From: a bacterium
GTDB lineage: Bacteria; Myxococcota_A; UBA9160; UBA6930
NCBI GenBank assembly: GCA_024226235.1
Contig: JAAELW010000534.1
Coordinates: 1 to 34,498, forward strand
DNA length: 34,498 nucleotides
Direction of reading: 5' to 3'
The notes under the pieces were generated by a model. It searched no databases. It had not been told where the DNA came from and saw only the letters and a program-made list of their open reading frames with translations. The position numbers were made by a program, and so were the translations under genes. Below, piece after piece: positions 18,355-27,405 of this stretch (position 1 is its first letter; every line of letters starts with the position of its first letter).

Positions 18355-19578
18355 ATGTCGATCGGGCCCCCTGGCGCGCTGACCGGGCGGCGAGTGCTGG
18401 AACTCGCGGACGAGAAGGGCGCCTATTGCGGCAAGCTGCTGGCGGATCTCGGGGCCGACGTGATCAAGCTGGAGCGCCCCGGCGGGGACCGCAGTCGCCG
18501 CACGCCACCCAGGATCCGGACCGGCTCGGGCCCGGAAGAGAGTCTCTCCTTCCTCTACATGAACACCAGCAAACGCGGTGTCACCTTGGACCTGCAGAGG
18601 GAGGAGGGCCGAGCGCTCTTCGAGAAGCTCGCGAGCGGCGCGGATCTCGTGGTCGAGACCCTCGCGCCGGGCACGCTCGAGGGCCTGGGCCTGGGCTACC
18701 AGAGCCTGCGCCAGTCGAATGCCCGTCTCGTCGTCACTTCGATCACCGGCTTCGGACAGACGGGTCCACACCGGGATTTCCTGTCTTCGGATCTCGTGGC
18801 CAGTGCGCAGGGTGGCGCGATGCATGTCACAGGGGAAGAGGAGGATCCTCCGGTGCGACTCGCCGGTGGTCAGGCCCACATTGCGGCCTCCAGTGTTGCG
18901 GCGGTCAGCAGCCTGGCCGCCCTGCTCGCCAGCTCGCGACGCGGCGAGGGGCAGCACGTCGACATCTCCGTGCAGGAGGTGGTCGCCTCGGTCTCGCATA
19001 TTTGTGGTGTCGGGAAATGGCTCGACGATGGCATCGTTCCGAAGCGCCAGGGGACGGGTTTGTTTGCTTCGGTTCCGTCGGGTGCCTACCCGTGCCGGGA
19101 CGGAAGCGTGTACCTGATGGTCAATCGGCCGGCGCACTGGAAGGCCCTGGCAGAGTGGGTTCACGAAGTGACCGGAACCCAGGAGATCCTCGATGCGATG
19201 TTCGAGGGGCCGTCTTCGAATCGGCTGCCCTACCGCGAGTTCCTGGATCTGTTCATCTTGGACCTGATGTCGCGGCTCAGCGTGGAGGAGGCCTACCGGG
19301 AGGGGCAGCGCCGGCATATTGCGGTCACGCCCGTGCAGACCGCGGCGACGGTGGCGGCGGATCCCCATCTCGCCGCGCGAGGGTTCTTCCAGGAGGTCGA
19401 TCATCCGACGTCGGGTCGCCTCACCTACCCAGGGGCACCGTATCGGCACTCCGAGACGCCGTGGCGTATCTACCGCCCAGCTCCTGCAGTCGGGCAACAC
19501 AATCGGGAGGTCTACTGCGATGAGCTGGGCATCTCCGACGCCACGTTGCGAGCGCTCGGGACAGGAGGGGTCGTTTGA
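18355..19578 (+). CDS. Family III (CaiB/BaiF) CoA-transferase, first of a coupled pair
   Basis: 407 aa; MNTSKRGVTLDLQREEGRALFEKL, SITGFGQTGPH, GEGQHVDISVQEVV catalytic-Asp region. Confidence 0.9.
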   Translation: MSIGPPGALTGRRVLELADEKGAYCGKLLADLGADVIKLERPGGDRSRRTPPRIRTGSGPEESLSFLYMNTSKRGVTLDLQREEGRALFEKLASGADLVVETLAPGTLEGLGLGYQSLRQSNARLVVTSITGFGQTGPHRDFLSSDLVASAQGGAMHVTGEEEDPPVRLAGGQAHIAASSVAAVSSLAALLASSRRGEGQHVDISVQEVVASVSHICGVGKWLDDGIVPKRQGTGLFASVPSGAYPCRDGSVYLMVNRPAHWKALAEWVHEVTGTQEILDAMFEGPSSNRLPYREFLDLFILDLMSRLSVEEAYREGQRRHIAVTPVQTAATVAADPHLAARGFFQEVDHPTSGRLTYPGAPYRHSETPWRIYRPAPAVGQHNREVYCDELGISDATLRALGTGGVV

Positions 19579-20843
19579 TGCCCGAAGCCGATCGATCGAC
19601 GAACGAGCCCGCTCAGGCGCTGGCGGGTCTGCGTGTGCTCGAGTTCTCGTCTGCGATGGCAGGGCCTTGGATCGGCCGATTCCTGGCCTGGTGCGGTGCC
19701 GAGGTGATCCGGGTGGAATCCAGGAGCCGCCCCGACGTGGTGCGGCTCTACGTCCCGCCGCGGAACCCGGAGCTCGGCACCCAACCGCAGCTCTCACCCT
19801 GGTTCACCGACTGGAATGCGGGCAAGCAGTTCGTGACGCTGGATCTCCGTCAGCCCCTCGCTGTGGATATCGCCAAGCGTCTGGTTGCCCGAAGTGACAT
19901 CGTGGTCGAGAACTACAGCGCGGGCGTGATGGAGAAGCTCGGGCTGGGCTATCAGGAGCTCGAGCGGGTGAACCCCGATCTGATCATGCTCAGCTCGTCC
20001 GGCTATGGTGGTACGGGTCCGTGCAGTCGCTATGTGACCTGGGGGCCTAACATTGAGGCCCTGTCGGGAATGAGCCGACTGTCGGGCTTTCCGTCCCGCG
20101 ACTGCACGCTGACCCAGTACGCGTATCCCGACGCGATCAGTGCACTGCACGGGATGGTCGCCGTTCTGGCTGCCCTCGACCATCGGAGCCGCGGAGGCGG
20201 AGGGCAGTCGATCGACCTCTCGCAGTACGAGGCGACCGTTGCGGGGATCGGTCATGTGATGATGGAACATTTCGCGTTGGGCCAGGAGCCCGCGAGGCTC
20301 GGCAATCGCTCACTGCACGCTGCGCCGCACGGCTGCTATCCGTGTCGCGGGGAGGATCGCTGGTGTGCGGTCTGCGTCGAGACCGATGCTCAATGGCAGA
20401 GTTTCTGCAGCGTCCTCGACAGGCCGGAATGGCAGCGCGAGCCGAGGTTCGCATCGCTGGCTGCCCGACTGGATCACGCCGAGGAGCTGGATCGCGAGAT
20501 CGCCGAGTGCACCCGCGATCGCGATGACGACGAGCTGATGAACGCTCTGCAGGAGGCCGGCATCGCCGCGGGTGGAGTCCAGAACGTGGAGGATCTGGCA
20601 AGGCATGACGCGCACCTCGCTGCCCGTGGCTTCTTCGAGCAGGTGGAGCACCTGGTGAAGGGAGTGGTGACCGCAACTGGCGTCCCACTCGGGCTGACCG
20701 GTACACCGGGGCGCAGCGGGCGAGCCGGTGCGGCGTTGGGTCAAGACAACGACTATGTGTTCGAGACGTTGCTCGACATGTCGGGGGAGGAGATCGAATG
20801 CGCCGTCGAGGCGGGCGCGATCGAGTCTGATGGAGAATTCTGA
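19575..20843 (+). CDS. Family III (CaiB/BaiF) CoA-transferase, second of a coupled pair
   Basis: 422 aa; overlaps the previous gene at 19575-19578. GAEVIRVESRSRPDVVRLYVPP, VENYSAGVMEKLGLGYQEL, GGGQSIDLSQYEAT, GQDNDYVFETLLDM. Confidence 0.92.
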   Translation: MMPEADRSTNEPAQALAGLRVLEFSSAMAGPWIGRFLAWCGAEVIRVESRSRPDVVRLYVPPRNPELGTQPQLSPWFTDWNAGKQFVTLDLRQPLAVDIAKRLVARSDIVVENYSAGVMEKLGLGYQELERVNPDLIMLSSSGYGGTGPCSRYVTWGPNIEALSGMSRLSGFPSRDCTLTQYAYPDAISALHGMVAVLAALDHRSRGGGGQSIDLSQYEATVAGIGHVMMEHFALGQEPARLGNRSLHAAPHGCYPCRGEDRWCAVCVETDAQWQSFCSVLDRPEWQREPRFASLAARLDHAEELDREIAECTRDRDDDELMNALQEAGIAAGGVQNVEDLARHDAHLAARGFFEQVEHLVKGVVTATGVPLGLTGTPGRSGRAGAALGQDNDYVFETLLDMSGEEIECAVEAGAIESDGEF

Positions 20844-20900
20844 GCCGGTGCGACAGCGCGCCGGTGGTTCATTCCCGTCCTCGTTACAGCCGGGTTAACC
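20045..20900 (+). repeat. Direct repeat, left copy: 3' two-thirds of the CoA-transferase gene plus its 3' flank
   Basis: Begins GCCTAACATTGAGGCCCTGTCGGG; similarity continues past the stop codon to cgggttaaccc. Matches 33613-34010 in two colinear blocks (20045-20284 and 20733-about 20900), about 95% by eye. Confidence 0.93.
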
Positions 20901-21168
20901 CATCGACGCCCTTTCGATTCGAACTCCCATCGAGCCGAACACCCGGGCAGCCGATAGATCGGATGGGGCGGAAAGGTCGGGCTGACCGAGCGCCTCGTCC
21001 CGCACCGCGGGTCGGTCGGATCGGCAGTGTTCGGGTCAAGCGGTGGGTATGAACTCCAACAGGGGCTCGACGTCCCATAGGGTGCAACATGTCAGATACA
21101 GCGGGGACTTTGGTGCGACCAGCCTACACTGATACACCTCCAATGGGCGCCGAGGAGCGGACTTCCCG

Positions 21169-22167
21169 ATGAGCGACCGTGATTCCGTGTTTGCCGAGCC
21201 ATCCCAGGCGGAGCCTGTAGCGCCCGGTGACTACGGCTACGTGAAGCCGGAGCACGCCGAATTTCCTCCTATCCTCGTGATTGCGGTCACCAACGTCTGC
21301 AATATGGCGTGCATCCACTGCGCCCATCCGATCATCAAGAAGGATTCCGGCTACCGGGGAACCTTCATGAAACCGGAAGTCCACCGGGCCATCGTCGAGC
21401 AGACTCGCGATTTCAAGGACAAGCTCTGGATGTTCCGATACGCGGCAGACGGTGAGTCGATGCTGCACCCGAACTTCCTCGACTTCGTCGAAGAGACCAA
21501 GGCGTCGGGAATCGGACCGGTCGATCTCACGACCAACGGAATGACGCTCGACGACGAGAGCATTCACCGTTTGCTCCGGGCTCCCATTGACGTGATCGAT
21601 ATCAGCCTCGACGCCCACAGCAGGGAGAGTTACGAGAAGGTTCGGATTCGCGGCAACTTCGACACGGTGGTGGCCAACCTCGAGCGCTTGATCGAACTTC
21701 GCGACCAGCTGAATTCACCGACGAAGATCATGACCAGCATCATCCGGCAGAAGGAAGCACTGACCGAAGTACAGGCCTTCGAGGAGTTCTGGGGGCAACG
21801 TGTCGACGAAGTCATCGTGCGGGGCCTCAATAGCGACCTCGGGATCGTAGATGTCAGTGAGACCTACTTCGACGACGACCTGGAGCGCTGGCCGTGCCAC
21901 CAGTTCTGGAAGCGCGTTACTGTGAACCATGACGGTGATGTGCGCTTCTGTGTCGAGGATTGGCGCAACACGGAGCTGATCGGAAACGTGCTGGAGACGA
22001 CGATCCAGGAAATTTGGCACAGCCCGATCTATGAGCAACTTCGCGAGCTGCATGCCAGCGGGCGCTGGAACGACATCAGAATGTGTTCGAAGTGTCAGGA
22101 TTGGCAGCACATGCGCTGGGATCACGGCTTTGAAAAGGCCATCAACCGAGTGATGGGTGTCGAGTGA
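21169..22167 (+). CDS. Radical SAM protein with SPASM-like C-terminal cysteines
   Basis: CNMACIHC (CxxxCxxC) in ILVIAVTNVCNMACIHCAHP; C-terminal CHQFWKRVTVNHDGDVRFCVEDWRNTELIGNVLETTIQEIW...CSKCQDW. Confidence 0.9.
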   Translation: MSDRDSVFAEPSQAEPVAPGDYGYVKPEHAEFPPILVIAVTNVCNMACIHCAHPIIKKDSGYRGTFMKPEVHRAIVEQTRDFKDKLWMFRYAADGESMLHPNFLDFVEETKASGIGPVDLTTNGMTLDDESIHRLLRAPIDVIDISLDAHSRESYEKVRIRGNFDTVVANLERLIELRDQLNSPTKIMTSIIRQKEALTEVQAFEEFWGQRVDEVIVRGLNSDLGIVDVSETYFDDDLERWPCHQFWKRVTVNHDGDVRFCVEDWRNTELIGNVLETTIQEIWHSPIYEQLRELHASGRWNDIRMCSKCQDWQHMRWDHGFEKAINRVMGVE

Positions 22168-23251
22168 GAGTCCAAGAACTCTCATCGATCCAGCAAATGT
22201 CAGCCGCTGCATCTCTTCGAGTCGAGCCGAGGGCCTGGAGTTGATCGGTGTCGCCGTCGTCGGGTGTGGTTACTGGGGACCGAACGTCGTCCGCAATTTC
22301 AGCCAGCTTCCCGAGTGTGAACTGCGCGCGCTGTGCGATCTCGACCGAGACCGGCTCAGCTCTCTAGGTCGTCTCTATCCGGGCTGTCGACTCGAGCAGG
22401 ACTTCGAGCGCCTGCTGCGATCTCCGGACATCGACGCCATCGCGGTCTGCACCCCGGTGGCCAGCCACTTCGCAATCGCTAGCGCTGCGCTGGCCGCCGG
22501 GAAGCACGTACTGGTCGAGAAGCCGCTAGCCGACACGGTGGAGCACTGCGAGAAACTGATCGATCTCGCGGCACAGAATGGTCTCATACTCCAGGTCGAT
22601 CACACCTTCGTCTACAGCGAGCCGGTACGAGCGATTCGGTCGATGCTGAGGTCCGGCCACATCGGTGACCTCCTCTACTTCGACTCCGTACGAATAAACC
22701 TGGGGCTGTTTCGCCCGGATGTGAATGTCATCTGGGACTTGGCGGTTCATGACGTCTCGATCATCAACTGCTTGATTCCCCAGAAACCTCTCTGGGTTTC
22801 GTGCATCGGGATCGCCCACTACGGGAGGTTCGAGAGTCAAGCCTACATGACAATCCGCTACGAGAACTCACTACTCGCCCATATACACGTCAACTGGTTG
22901 GCTCCGGTCAAACTGCGCACGACGGTCATCGGGGGATCGAAGCGAATGATCGTCTACGAAGACCTGTCGCCCAGTGAGAAACTGCGCATCTACGAGAAGG
23001 GAGTCACGACAAGTGAGGACCCAGACATCCGAAAGCGTGCGCTCGTGGACTACCGACTGGGCAACATGACGGCACCCCACCTGGAGAAGACCGAGCCGCT
23101 ACGCGAGGTCTGCCGCGAGTTCCTTCGAGCCGTCGATGGTGGTCCCGCGCCTCTCACTCCCGGCGAAGCGGGACTCGCGGTGGTGCGGATTCTCGAAGCG
23201 GCCCAGCGCTCCGTCCGCAACAGCAGCGACCGCGTGCTGTTGGGAGATTGA
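22157..23251 (+). CDS. Gfo/Idh/MocA family oxidoreductase (nucleotide-sugar dehydrogenase-like)
   Basis: GVAVVGCGYWGPNVVRNFSQLPECELRALCDLD Rossmann motif; GKHVLVEKPLADTVEHCEKLIDLA. An alternative TTG start at 22241 would remove a non-conserved N-terminus. Confidence 0.9.
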   Translation: MSSESPRTLIDPANVSRCISSSRAEGLELIGVAVVGCGYWGPNVVRNFSQLPECELRALCDLDRDRLSSLGRLYPGCRLEQDFERLLRSPDIDAIAVCTPVASHFAIASAALAAGKHVLVEKPLADTVEHCEKLIDLAAQNGLILQVDHTFVYSEPVRAIRSMLRSGHIGDLLYFDSVRINLGLFRPDVNVIWDLAVHDVSIINCLIPQKPLWVSCIGIAHYGRFESQAYMTIRYENSLLAHIHVNWLAPVKLRTTVIGGSKRMIVYEDLSPSEKLRIYEKGVTTSEDPDIRKRALVDYRLGNMTAPHLEKTEPLREVCREFLRAVDGGPAPLTPGEAGLAVVRILEAAQRSVRNSSDRVLLGD

Positions 23252-23259
23252 GCACTGCA

Positions 23260-24402
23260 ATGGGATTGGTCGGTCTGAATGTCGCTGAGCTTCCCGCTGG
23301 GGATCCCGCCGCCGATGCCTTGCTCGATCGCTTTCTCGCGGACTGCCCGACCAGCTTCGCCCAACAGACCCCGGGTTGGCGGAATGTGATTACGGGGGTC
23401 GACCGGGACGAACCACGCTTTCTTGCCTGTCGACAGGGCGGCGAGTTGGTCGGTGTTCTTCCGGCCTACCGCTACTCGGGACCGCTGGGTGCCATCCTCA
23501 CGTCGGTTCCGCAAGCGGGGCCGCTGGGCGGCGTGGCGTGCCACCCGAACGCGGAGGTGGAGGCGGTGTACGGAGCGCTGCTCAAGGGCTTCATCGCCCT
23601 CGCGAAGAGTACCAGCTGCGAGCTCGCAACCGTCATCACAAATCCCTTTTGGCCCGATCGCGACTTGTGCACCCGCCATCTGAGGCCCGACTTCGTCCTC
23701 GAGAACTCGTGCCAGGTTCTGGAACTCGATCGCCTGGACGCGGGTCTCGGGTTCGAGGATGAGCGGCCTGCTCTGAGGCGCAATCTCCGGAAGGCCCTTG
23801 CTGGTGATCTCTACATCGATGAAGAACAGACGACATCCAACGTCGAATCCTGGTACGCCATCCATGCACAGCGGCATCGTGAGATCGGCGCTCAGCCGTT
23901 GCCAAGGGAACTGATCTTCGGAGCCCTCGCCCATATGGTTTCGCGTGACAAGGGGCGATTCTTCTTCGTGCGCGAGAAAGCCAGTAACGAGATGGTGGCT
24001 GGCGGACTCTACATCCACCACGGCAGAGTGATCGACGCCGTCATGCCGTCGATGCGAAGTGATCGTTCTCGGCTCGCGCCCAACTACCTGCTGACCCGTC
24101 ACTCGATGGCATGGGCACGAGAACGCGGCCTCCGCTTCTACAACTGGCAGGGTTCTCCTCCGCAGGGCGGTGTCCACCGTTTCAAGGCCCAATGGGGCAG
24201 CCGCGACGCAGGCTACTGCTTCCTGACACGTGTGACCGGAAACGCGGCCCCCTTCCTCGACAGCAGCGTCGAGCGGATCATCGAGGGCTACCCGTGGCAC
24301 TACGTGCTTCCCTTCGATCGTATCGGGAGGGGGAACGCGCCTCCGGGTGTGGTGAGTTCTCGCACAGCGGTGTGGCAAGCCCGTGAGACTTCGGGCCGAT
24401 GA
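23260..24402 (+). CDS. FemAB-like / GNAT-fold acyl- or aminoacyl-transferase
   Basis: SFAQQTPGWRNVI, LRRNLRKA, GRFFFVREKASNEMVAGGLYIHHGRVIDAVMPSMRSDRSRLAPNYLLTRHSMAWARERGLRFYNWQGS...GVHRFKAQWGSR. Similar in pattern to FemAB-related proteins in exopolysaccharide clusters. ATG 23260 or overlapping TTG 23248. Confidence 0.75.
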   Translation: MGLVGLNVAELPAGDPAADALLDRFLADCPTSFAQQTPGWRNVITGVDRDEPRFLACRQGGELVGVLPAYRYSGPLGAILTSVPQAGPLGGVACHPNAEVEAVYGALLKGFIALAKSTSCELATVITNPFWPDRDLCTRHLRPDFVLENSCQVLELDRLDAGLGFEDERPALRRNLRKALAGDLYIDEEQTTSNVESWYAIHAQRHREIGAQPLPRELIFGALAHMVSRDKGRFFFVREKASNEMVAGGLYIHHGRVIDAVMPSMRSDRSRLAPNYLLTRHSMAWARERGLRFYNWQGSPPQGGVHRFKAQWGSRDAGYCFLTRVTGNAAPFLDSSVERIIEGYPWHYVLPFDRIGRGNAPPGVVSSRTAVWQARETSGR

Positions 24403-25061
24403 CGGAGGGTGGCACCGCATCCCTGCGAGGGCGCGTATCCGATGAGCTCAAACGGGCAGTCGTCGAGCACTATGAAGAGAAGCTCGCCCGCTACGGACCG
24501 ACGGCCCAGGGCATGGACTGGAAGGATGAGGCGTCTCAAGAGCTGCGCTTCGACATCCTGTGCGGGGTCTGCGACCTCGAAGGCAAGACCGTCCACGAGG
24601 TCGGTTGCGGCGCTGGGCATCTCCAGAACTTCATGAACATGCGGGGCATCCGACCCTCGGCCTATTCCGGCAGCGATCTGTCGCAGGCCATGGTAGATGC
24701 AGCCCGGGCGCGCCACCCGGGCTCGTCCTTCGAGCAACGGGATATCCTCGTCGAACCCGTCGACCAGACCTACGATGTAGTTCTCTGCTCGGGCCTCTTT
24801 CACGTAAAGCTCGATCGAAGCGACGAGGAGTGGAGCGTCTTCATTCGAGAATGTGTCCGCCGCATGTACGACATGTGCCGAGTCGCCGTCGCCTTCAACC
24901 TGATGAGCGACCAGGTCGACTATCGCTCGGCGGAACTCCACTACCCCAACACCGCGGAGGTGCTCGATTTCTGCCGGAGCGAGCTCAGTCGTTTCGTCAC
25001 GCTTCGCCACGACTACCCGCTGTATGAGTCCACTCTCTACGTCTACAAAAGTGCGCAGTGA
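24399..25061 (+). CDS. Class I SAM-dependent methyltransferase
   Basis: ATGA overlap with the preceding gene; VHEVGCGAGHLQNFMNMRGI...YSGSDLSQAMVDAARARHPGSSFEQRDIL. Confidence 0.88.
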   Translation: MTEGGTASLRGRVSDELKRAVVEHYEEKLARYGPTAQGMDWKDEASQELRFDILCGVCDLEGKTVHEVGCGAGHLQNFMNMRGIRPSAYSGSDLSQAMVDAARARHPGSSFEQRDILVEPVDQTYDVVLCSGLFHVKLDRSDEEWSVFIRECVRRMYDMCRVAVAFNLMSDQVDYRSAELHYPNTAEVLDFCRSELSRFVTLRHDYPLYESTLYVYKSAQ

Positions 25062-25789
25062 GTGCGTCCAACGCGGTTCGAGGCGCGAGCTTGTCGGTGA
25101 TCCTCCCCGGCTTCAACGAGGAGGCGAACGTCGAGACCGCCGTTCGACGAACTCTCGAGTGCCTGGAGCATGCGTGCCATGAGTTCGAGATCATCGTGAT
25201 CGACGACGGCAGCAGCGATCGCACCTGCGAGATTGCCGAACGGCTGGTCCAGGAAGATGGGCGAATCATAGTGCTCCGCAACGAGCGAAATCTGAACTAC
25301 GGGGTTTCGCTGAAACGGGGGATTCGCGCGGCCCGCTGCGAATGGGTACTCCACAACGGAATGGATCTTCCACTGGCGCCCGAGGATCTGCCGCACTTTG
25401 TCCGACACTTCGACGATGCGGACGTCATCGTCGCCAGTCGCACGAGCCTCACCGCCCATTCCCCGTGGCGACGCCTCACTTCCCGGACGAACAACTGGCT
25501 GCTTCGTACGCTCTTCTCCCCTCGCACACGAGATCTGAACTTCACGCAGTTCTACCGTCGTTCCTTTCTGGAACGCGTCCCGCTCCGCTCCACCAGCCCC
25601 GCCTTCGTGACTCCAGAGTTGATCCTGCGGGCGGAGCGGCTGGGCCTGCGGGTTCGAGAGGTTCCGATCGAATTTCGGGACCGGAAAGCCGGGAAGGCCC
25701 ACTTCGGCAAGCCCAAGGACATACTGTGGACCTTGCGGGACATGGTGTCGCTGCGACTTCGGACCTGGCTCACTGGATGGGGGGAGTGA
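25058..25789 (+). CDS. Family 2 glycosyltransferase, polyprenyl-phosphate glycosyltransferase-like
   Basis: GTGA overlap; LSVILPGFNEEANVETAVRRTLECLEHACHEFEIIVIDDGSSDRTCEIAERL (GT2 DDGSxD), VASRTS, EVPIEFRDRKAGKAHFG. Confidence 0.9.
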   Translation: MSASNAVRGASLSVILPGFNEEANVETAVRRTLECLEHACHEFEIIVIDDGSSDRTCEIAERLVQEDGRIIVLRNERNLNYGVSLKRGIRAARCEWVLHNGMDLPLAPEDLPHFVRHFDDADVIVASRTSLTAHSPWRRLTSRTNNWLLRTLFSPRTRDLNFTQFYRRSFLERVPLRSTSPAFVTPELILRAERLGLRVREVPIEFRDRKAGKAHFGKPKDILWTLRDMVSLRLRTWLTGWGE

Positions 25790-26967
25790 CCTTGCAAGAA
25801 GTCCCCAAGCCCCCGGCGGGCTGGATTCCCCTGGCGAAGCCCTTCTTCGACGAAACCGAAGAGCGCGAAGTCCTGGCGACACTTCGTTCGGGCTGGGTCG
25901 CCCAGGGGCCGCGTGTGGCCGACTTCGAAGCTGCGATCGCGGAATACGTGGGAGCGCGAGAGGCGGTGGCGGTCAGTTCCGGCACCGCTGCGCTCTTTCT
26001 GCTCCTGCATAGTCTCGGGATCGGGCCGGGCGACGAGGTCGTCGTTCCGTCGCTCTCCTTCATCGCATCCGCCAATGCCGTGGTCCACTGCGGAGCCACG
26101 CCGGTGTTCGTCGATGTCGACTCGCGAAGCTACAACATCGATCCGGAGCAAGTAGCCCGGGCGCTGACATCACGCACTCGAGCGGTGATGGTCGTCCATC
26201 AGCTCGGACTACCCGCTGATCTCGACGCGATCCATGCGATCGCGCAGAGGCAGGGGATTGCGGTGGTGGAAGATGCCGCTTGTGCTCTGGGCTCGCGATA
26301 CAAGAACAAGCCGATTGGCGGCCAAGGGACACCGGCCTGCTTCAGCTTCCACCCCCGCAAGGTGATCTCTACAGGCGAAGGGGGGATGATCACCACCGAT
26401 GATCCGCAACTCGCCGTGCGGTTGCGGCGACTGCGGCATCAGGGGATGACGGTATCCGATCTAGAGCGTCAGCGTCATGCACGGCTCATCGTCGAGGAGT
26501 ATCCCGAAGTCGGCTACAACTTCCGGCTCTCCGATCTGCATGCATCACTCGGACTTGCGCAGTTGCCCAAGCTCGCTGAGTTCCTGCGACGGCGCCGAAG
26601 CATTGCAGTCGCGTACGACGAAGCCTTCTCACAGCTTTCCGGCATCGAGACCCCCTTCGTTCCGGACTTCGCCACTCCCAACTACCAGTCCTACGCGGTT
26701 CGGCTCGTAGGTGTCGAGCGGAGCGGGCGAGATCAGGTGATCAATGCACTCGGCGAGCGGGGCATTGCTGTGCGGCCGGGCGTGATGGCAGCGCACCGCG
26801 AGTCCTGCTACGCCACCGCGCGACGGGTTGGTGAGCTTCCGAATACTGAGGCTGCGACCGACCAGACCGCCGTGCTCCCGGTCTTCCCGGGTCTGGACGA
26901 CGACGAGTTGCGCTACGTCATCGAGCAGTTCAGTGATGTCGTGCCCCGCGTGCTCGCCCAGCAATAG
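25786..26967 (+). CDS. DegT/DnrJ/EryC1/StrS family sugar aminotransferase
   Basis: IPLAKPFFDETEEREVLATLRSGWVAQGPRVADFEAAIAEYVGAREAVAVSSGTAAL, VEDAACALGSRYKNKPIGG, FSFHPRKVISTGEGGMITTDD with PLP-Lys region. GTG at 25786 overlaps the GT2 stop; the track start 25342 would overlap GT2 extensively. Confidence 0.92.
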   Translation: MTLQEVPKPPAGWIPLAKPFFDETEEREVLATLRSGWVAQGPRVADFEAAIAEYVGAREAVAVSSGTAALFLLLHSLGIGPGDEVVVPSLSFIASANAVVHCGATPVFVDVDSRSYNIDPEQVARALTSRTRAVMVVHQLGLPADLDAIHAIAQRQGIAVVEDAACALGSRYKNKPIGGQGTPACFSFHPRKVISTGEGGMITTDDPQLAVRLRRLRHQGMTVSDLERQRHARLIVEEYPEVGYNFRLSDLHASLGLAQLPKLAEFLRRRRSIAVAYDEAFSQLSGIETPFVPDFATPNYQSYAVRLVGVERSGRDQVINALGERGIAVRPGVMAAHRESCYATARRVGELPNTEAATDQTAVLPVFPGLDDDELRYVIEQFSDVVPRVLAQQ

Positions 26968-26977
26968 GTCGCTGGGC
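26956..26977. terminator. Candidate bidirectional stem-loop between convergent genes
   Basis: GCCCAGC-AATAGGTC-GCTGGGC, a perfect 7-bp stem spanning the DegT stop codon, before the convergent Tat-protein gene. No U-tract. Confidence 0.4.
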
Positions 26978-26994
26978 AACGCGCGATCGAGCCG

Positions 26995-27405
26995 TCACGT
27001 GGATCTGTGCGACAGATTCACCAGAGCGCACAAGCGCAGCTCGGTCAGTGACAATGTCCAACCTTCGAGCTTGACGGTTCGACCTTCTCGAAAATCGAGT
27101 CGGTGTCGCTTCAGCAGCCCCGGCAGGAGCCTGCGCTCGACGACCGATGATTCGAGTCCCCTCGATGAGGTAGGGAGACCGAGAGAGTGAAGGAGTCGGG
27201 TACCGTCGGCCTCTTCTGGGCGCAGGCGGATGAACTCCGCCCCAACCGCCGCCGCGCTCACTGGGCGGGTGTAGAGCGCAATGCCGGAGTGAGGCGCAGG
27301 ACTCTGTCCGGCCGCTCGAGCGAGCGCACTGGGAAGACCAGCCACTCCGGACCAAGCCAGGAGATGGAGGAAGGTGCGGCGACTGAAACCTCCGTCGTCG
27401 GTCAT
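26995..27405 (-). CDS. Small Tat-signal protein of unknown function
   Basis: MTDDGGFSRRTFLHLLAWSGVAGLPSALARAAGQ: SRRTFL twin-arginine motif and AxA-like cleavage site. ATG at 27405 overlaps the GMC stop as ATGA; the track start 27744 is too far upstream. Confidence 0.75.
   Translation of the reverse strand: MTDDGGFSRRTFLHLLAWSGVAGLPSALARAAGQSPAPHSGIALYTRPVSAAAVGAEFIRLRPEEADGTRLLHSLGLPTSSRGLESSVVERRLLPGLLKRHRLDFREGRTVKLEGWTLSLTELRLCALVNLSHRST

Noticed and set aside
20935-21034. 8-bp inverted repeat CCGAACAC / GTGTTCGG near the left edge of the cassette
   Set aside because: Arms are 84 bp apart and a match this short is expected by chance at appreciable frequency in a region this size.
20864-21168. 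Possible precursor peptide or small ORF upstream of the radical SAM gene (62-aa 20864-21052 + ORF; 68-aa - ORF)
   Set aside because: Arg/Pro-rich low-complexity translations, no leader/core pattern, and the + ORF begins inside the duplicated CoA-transferase 3' flank.
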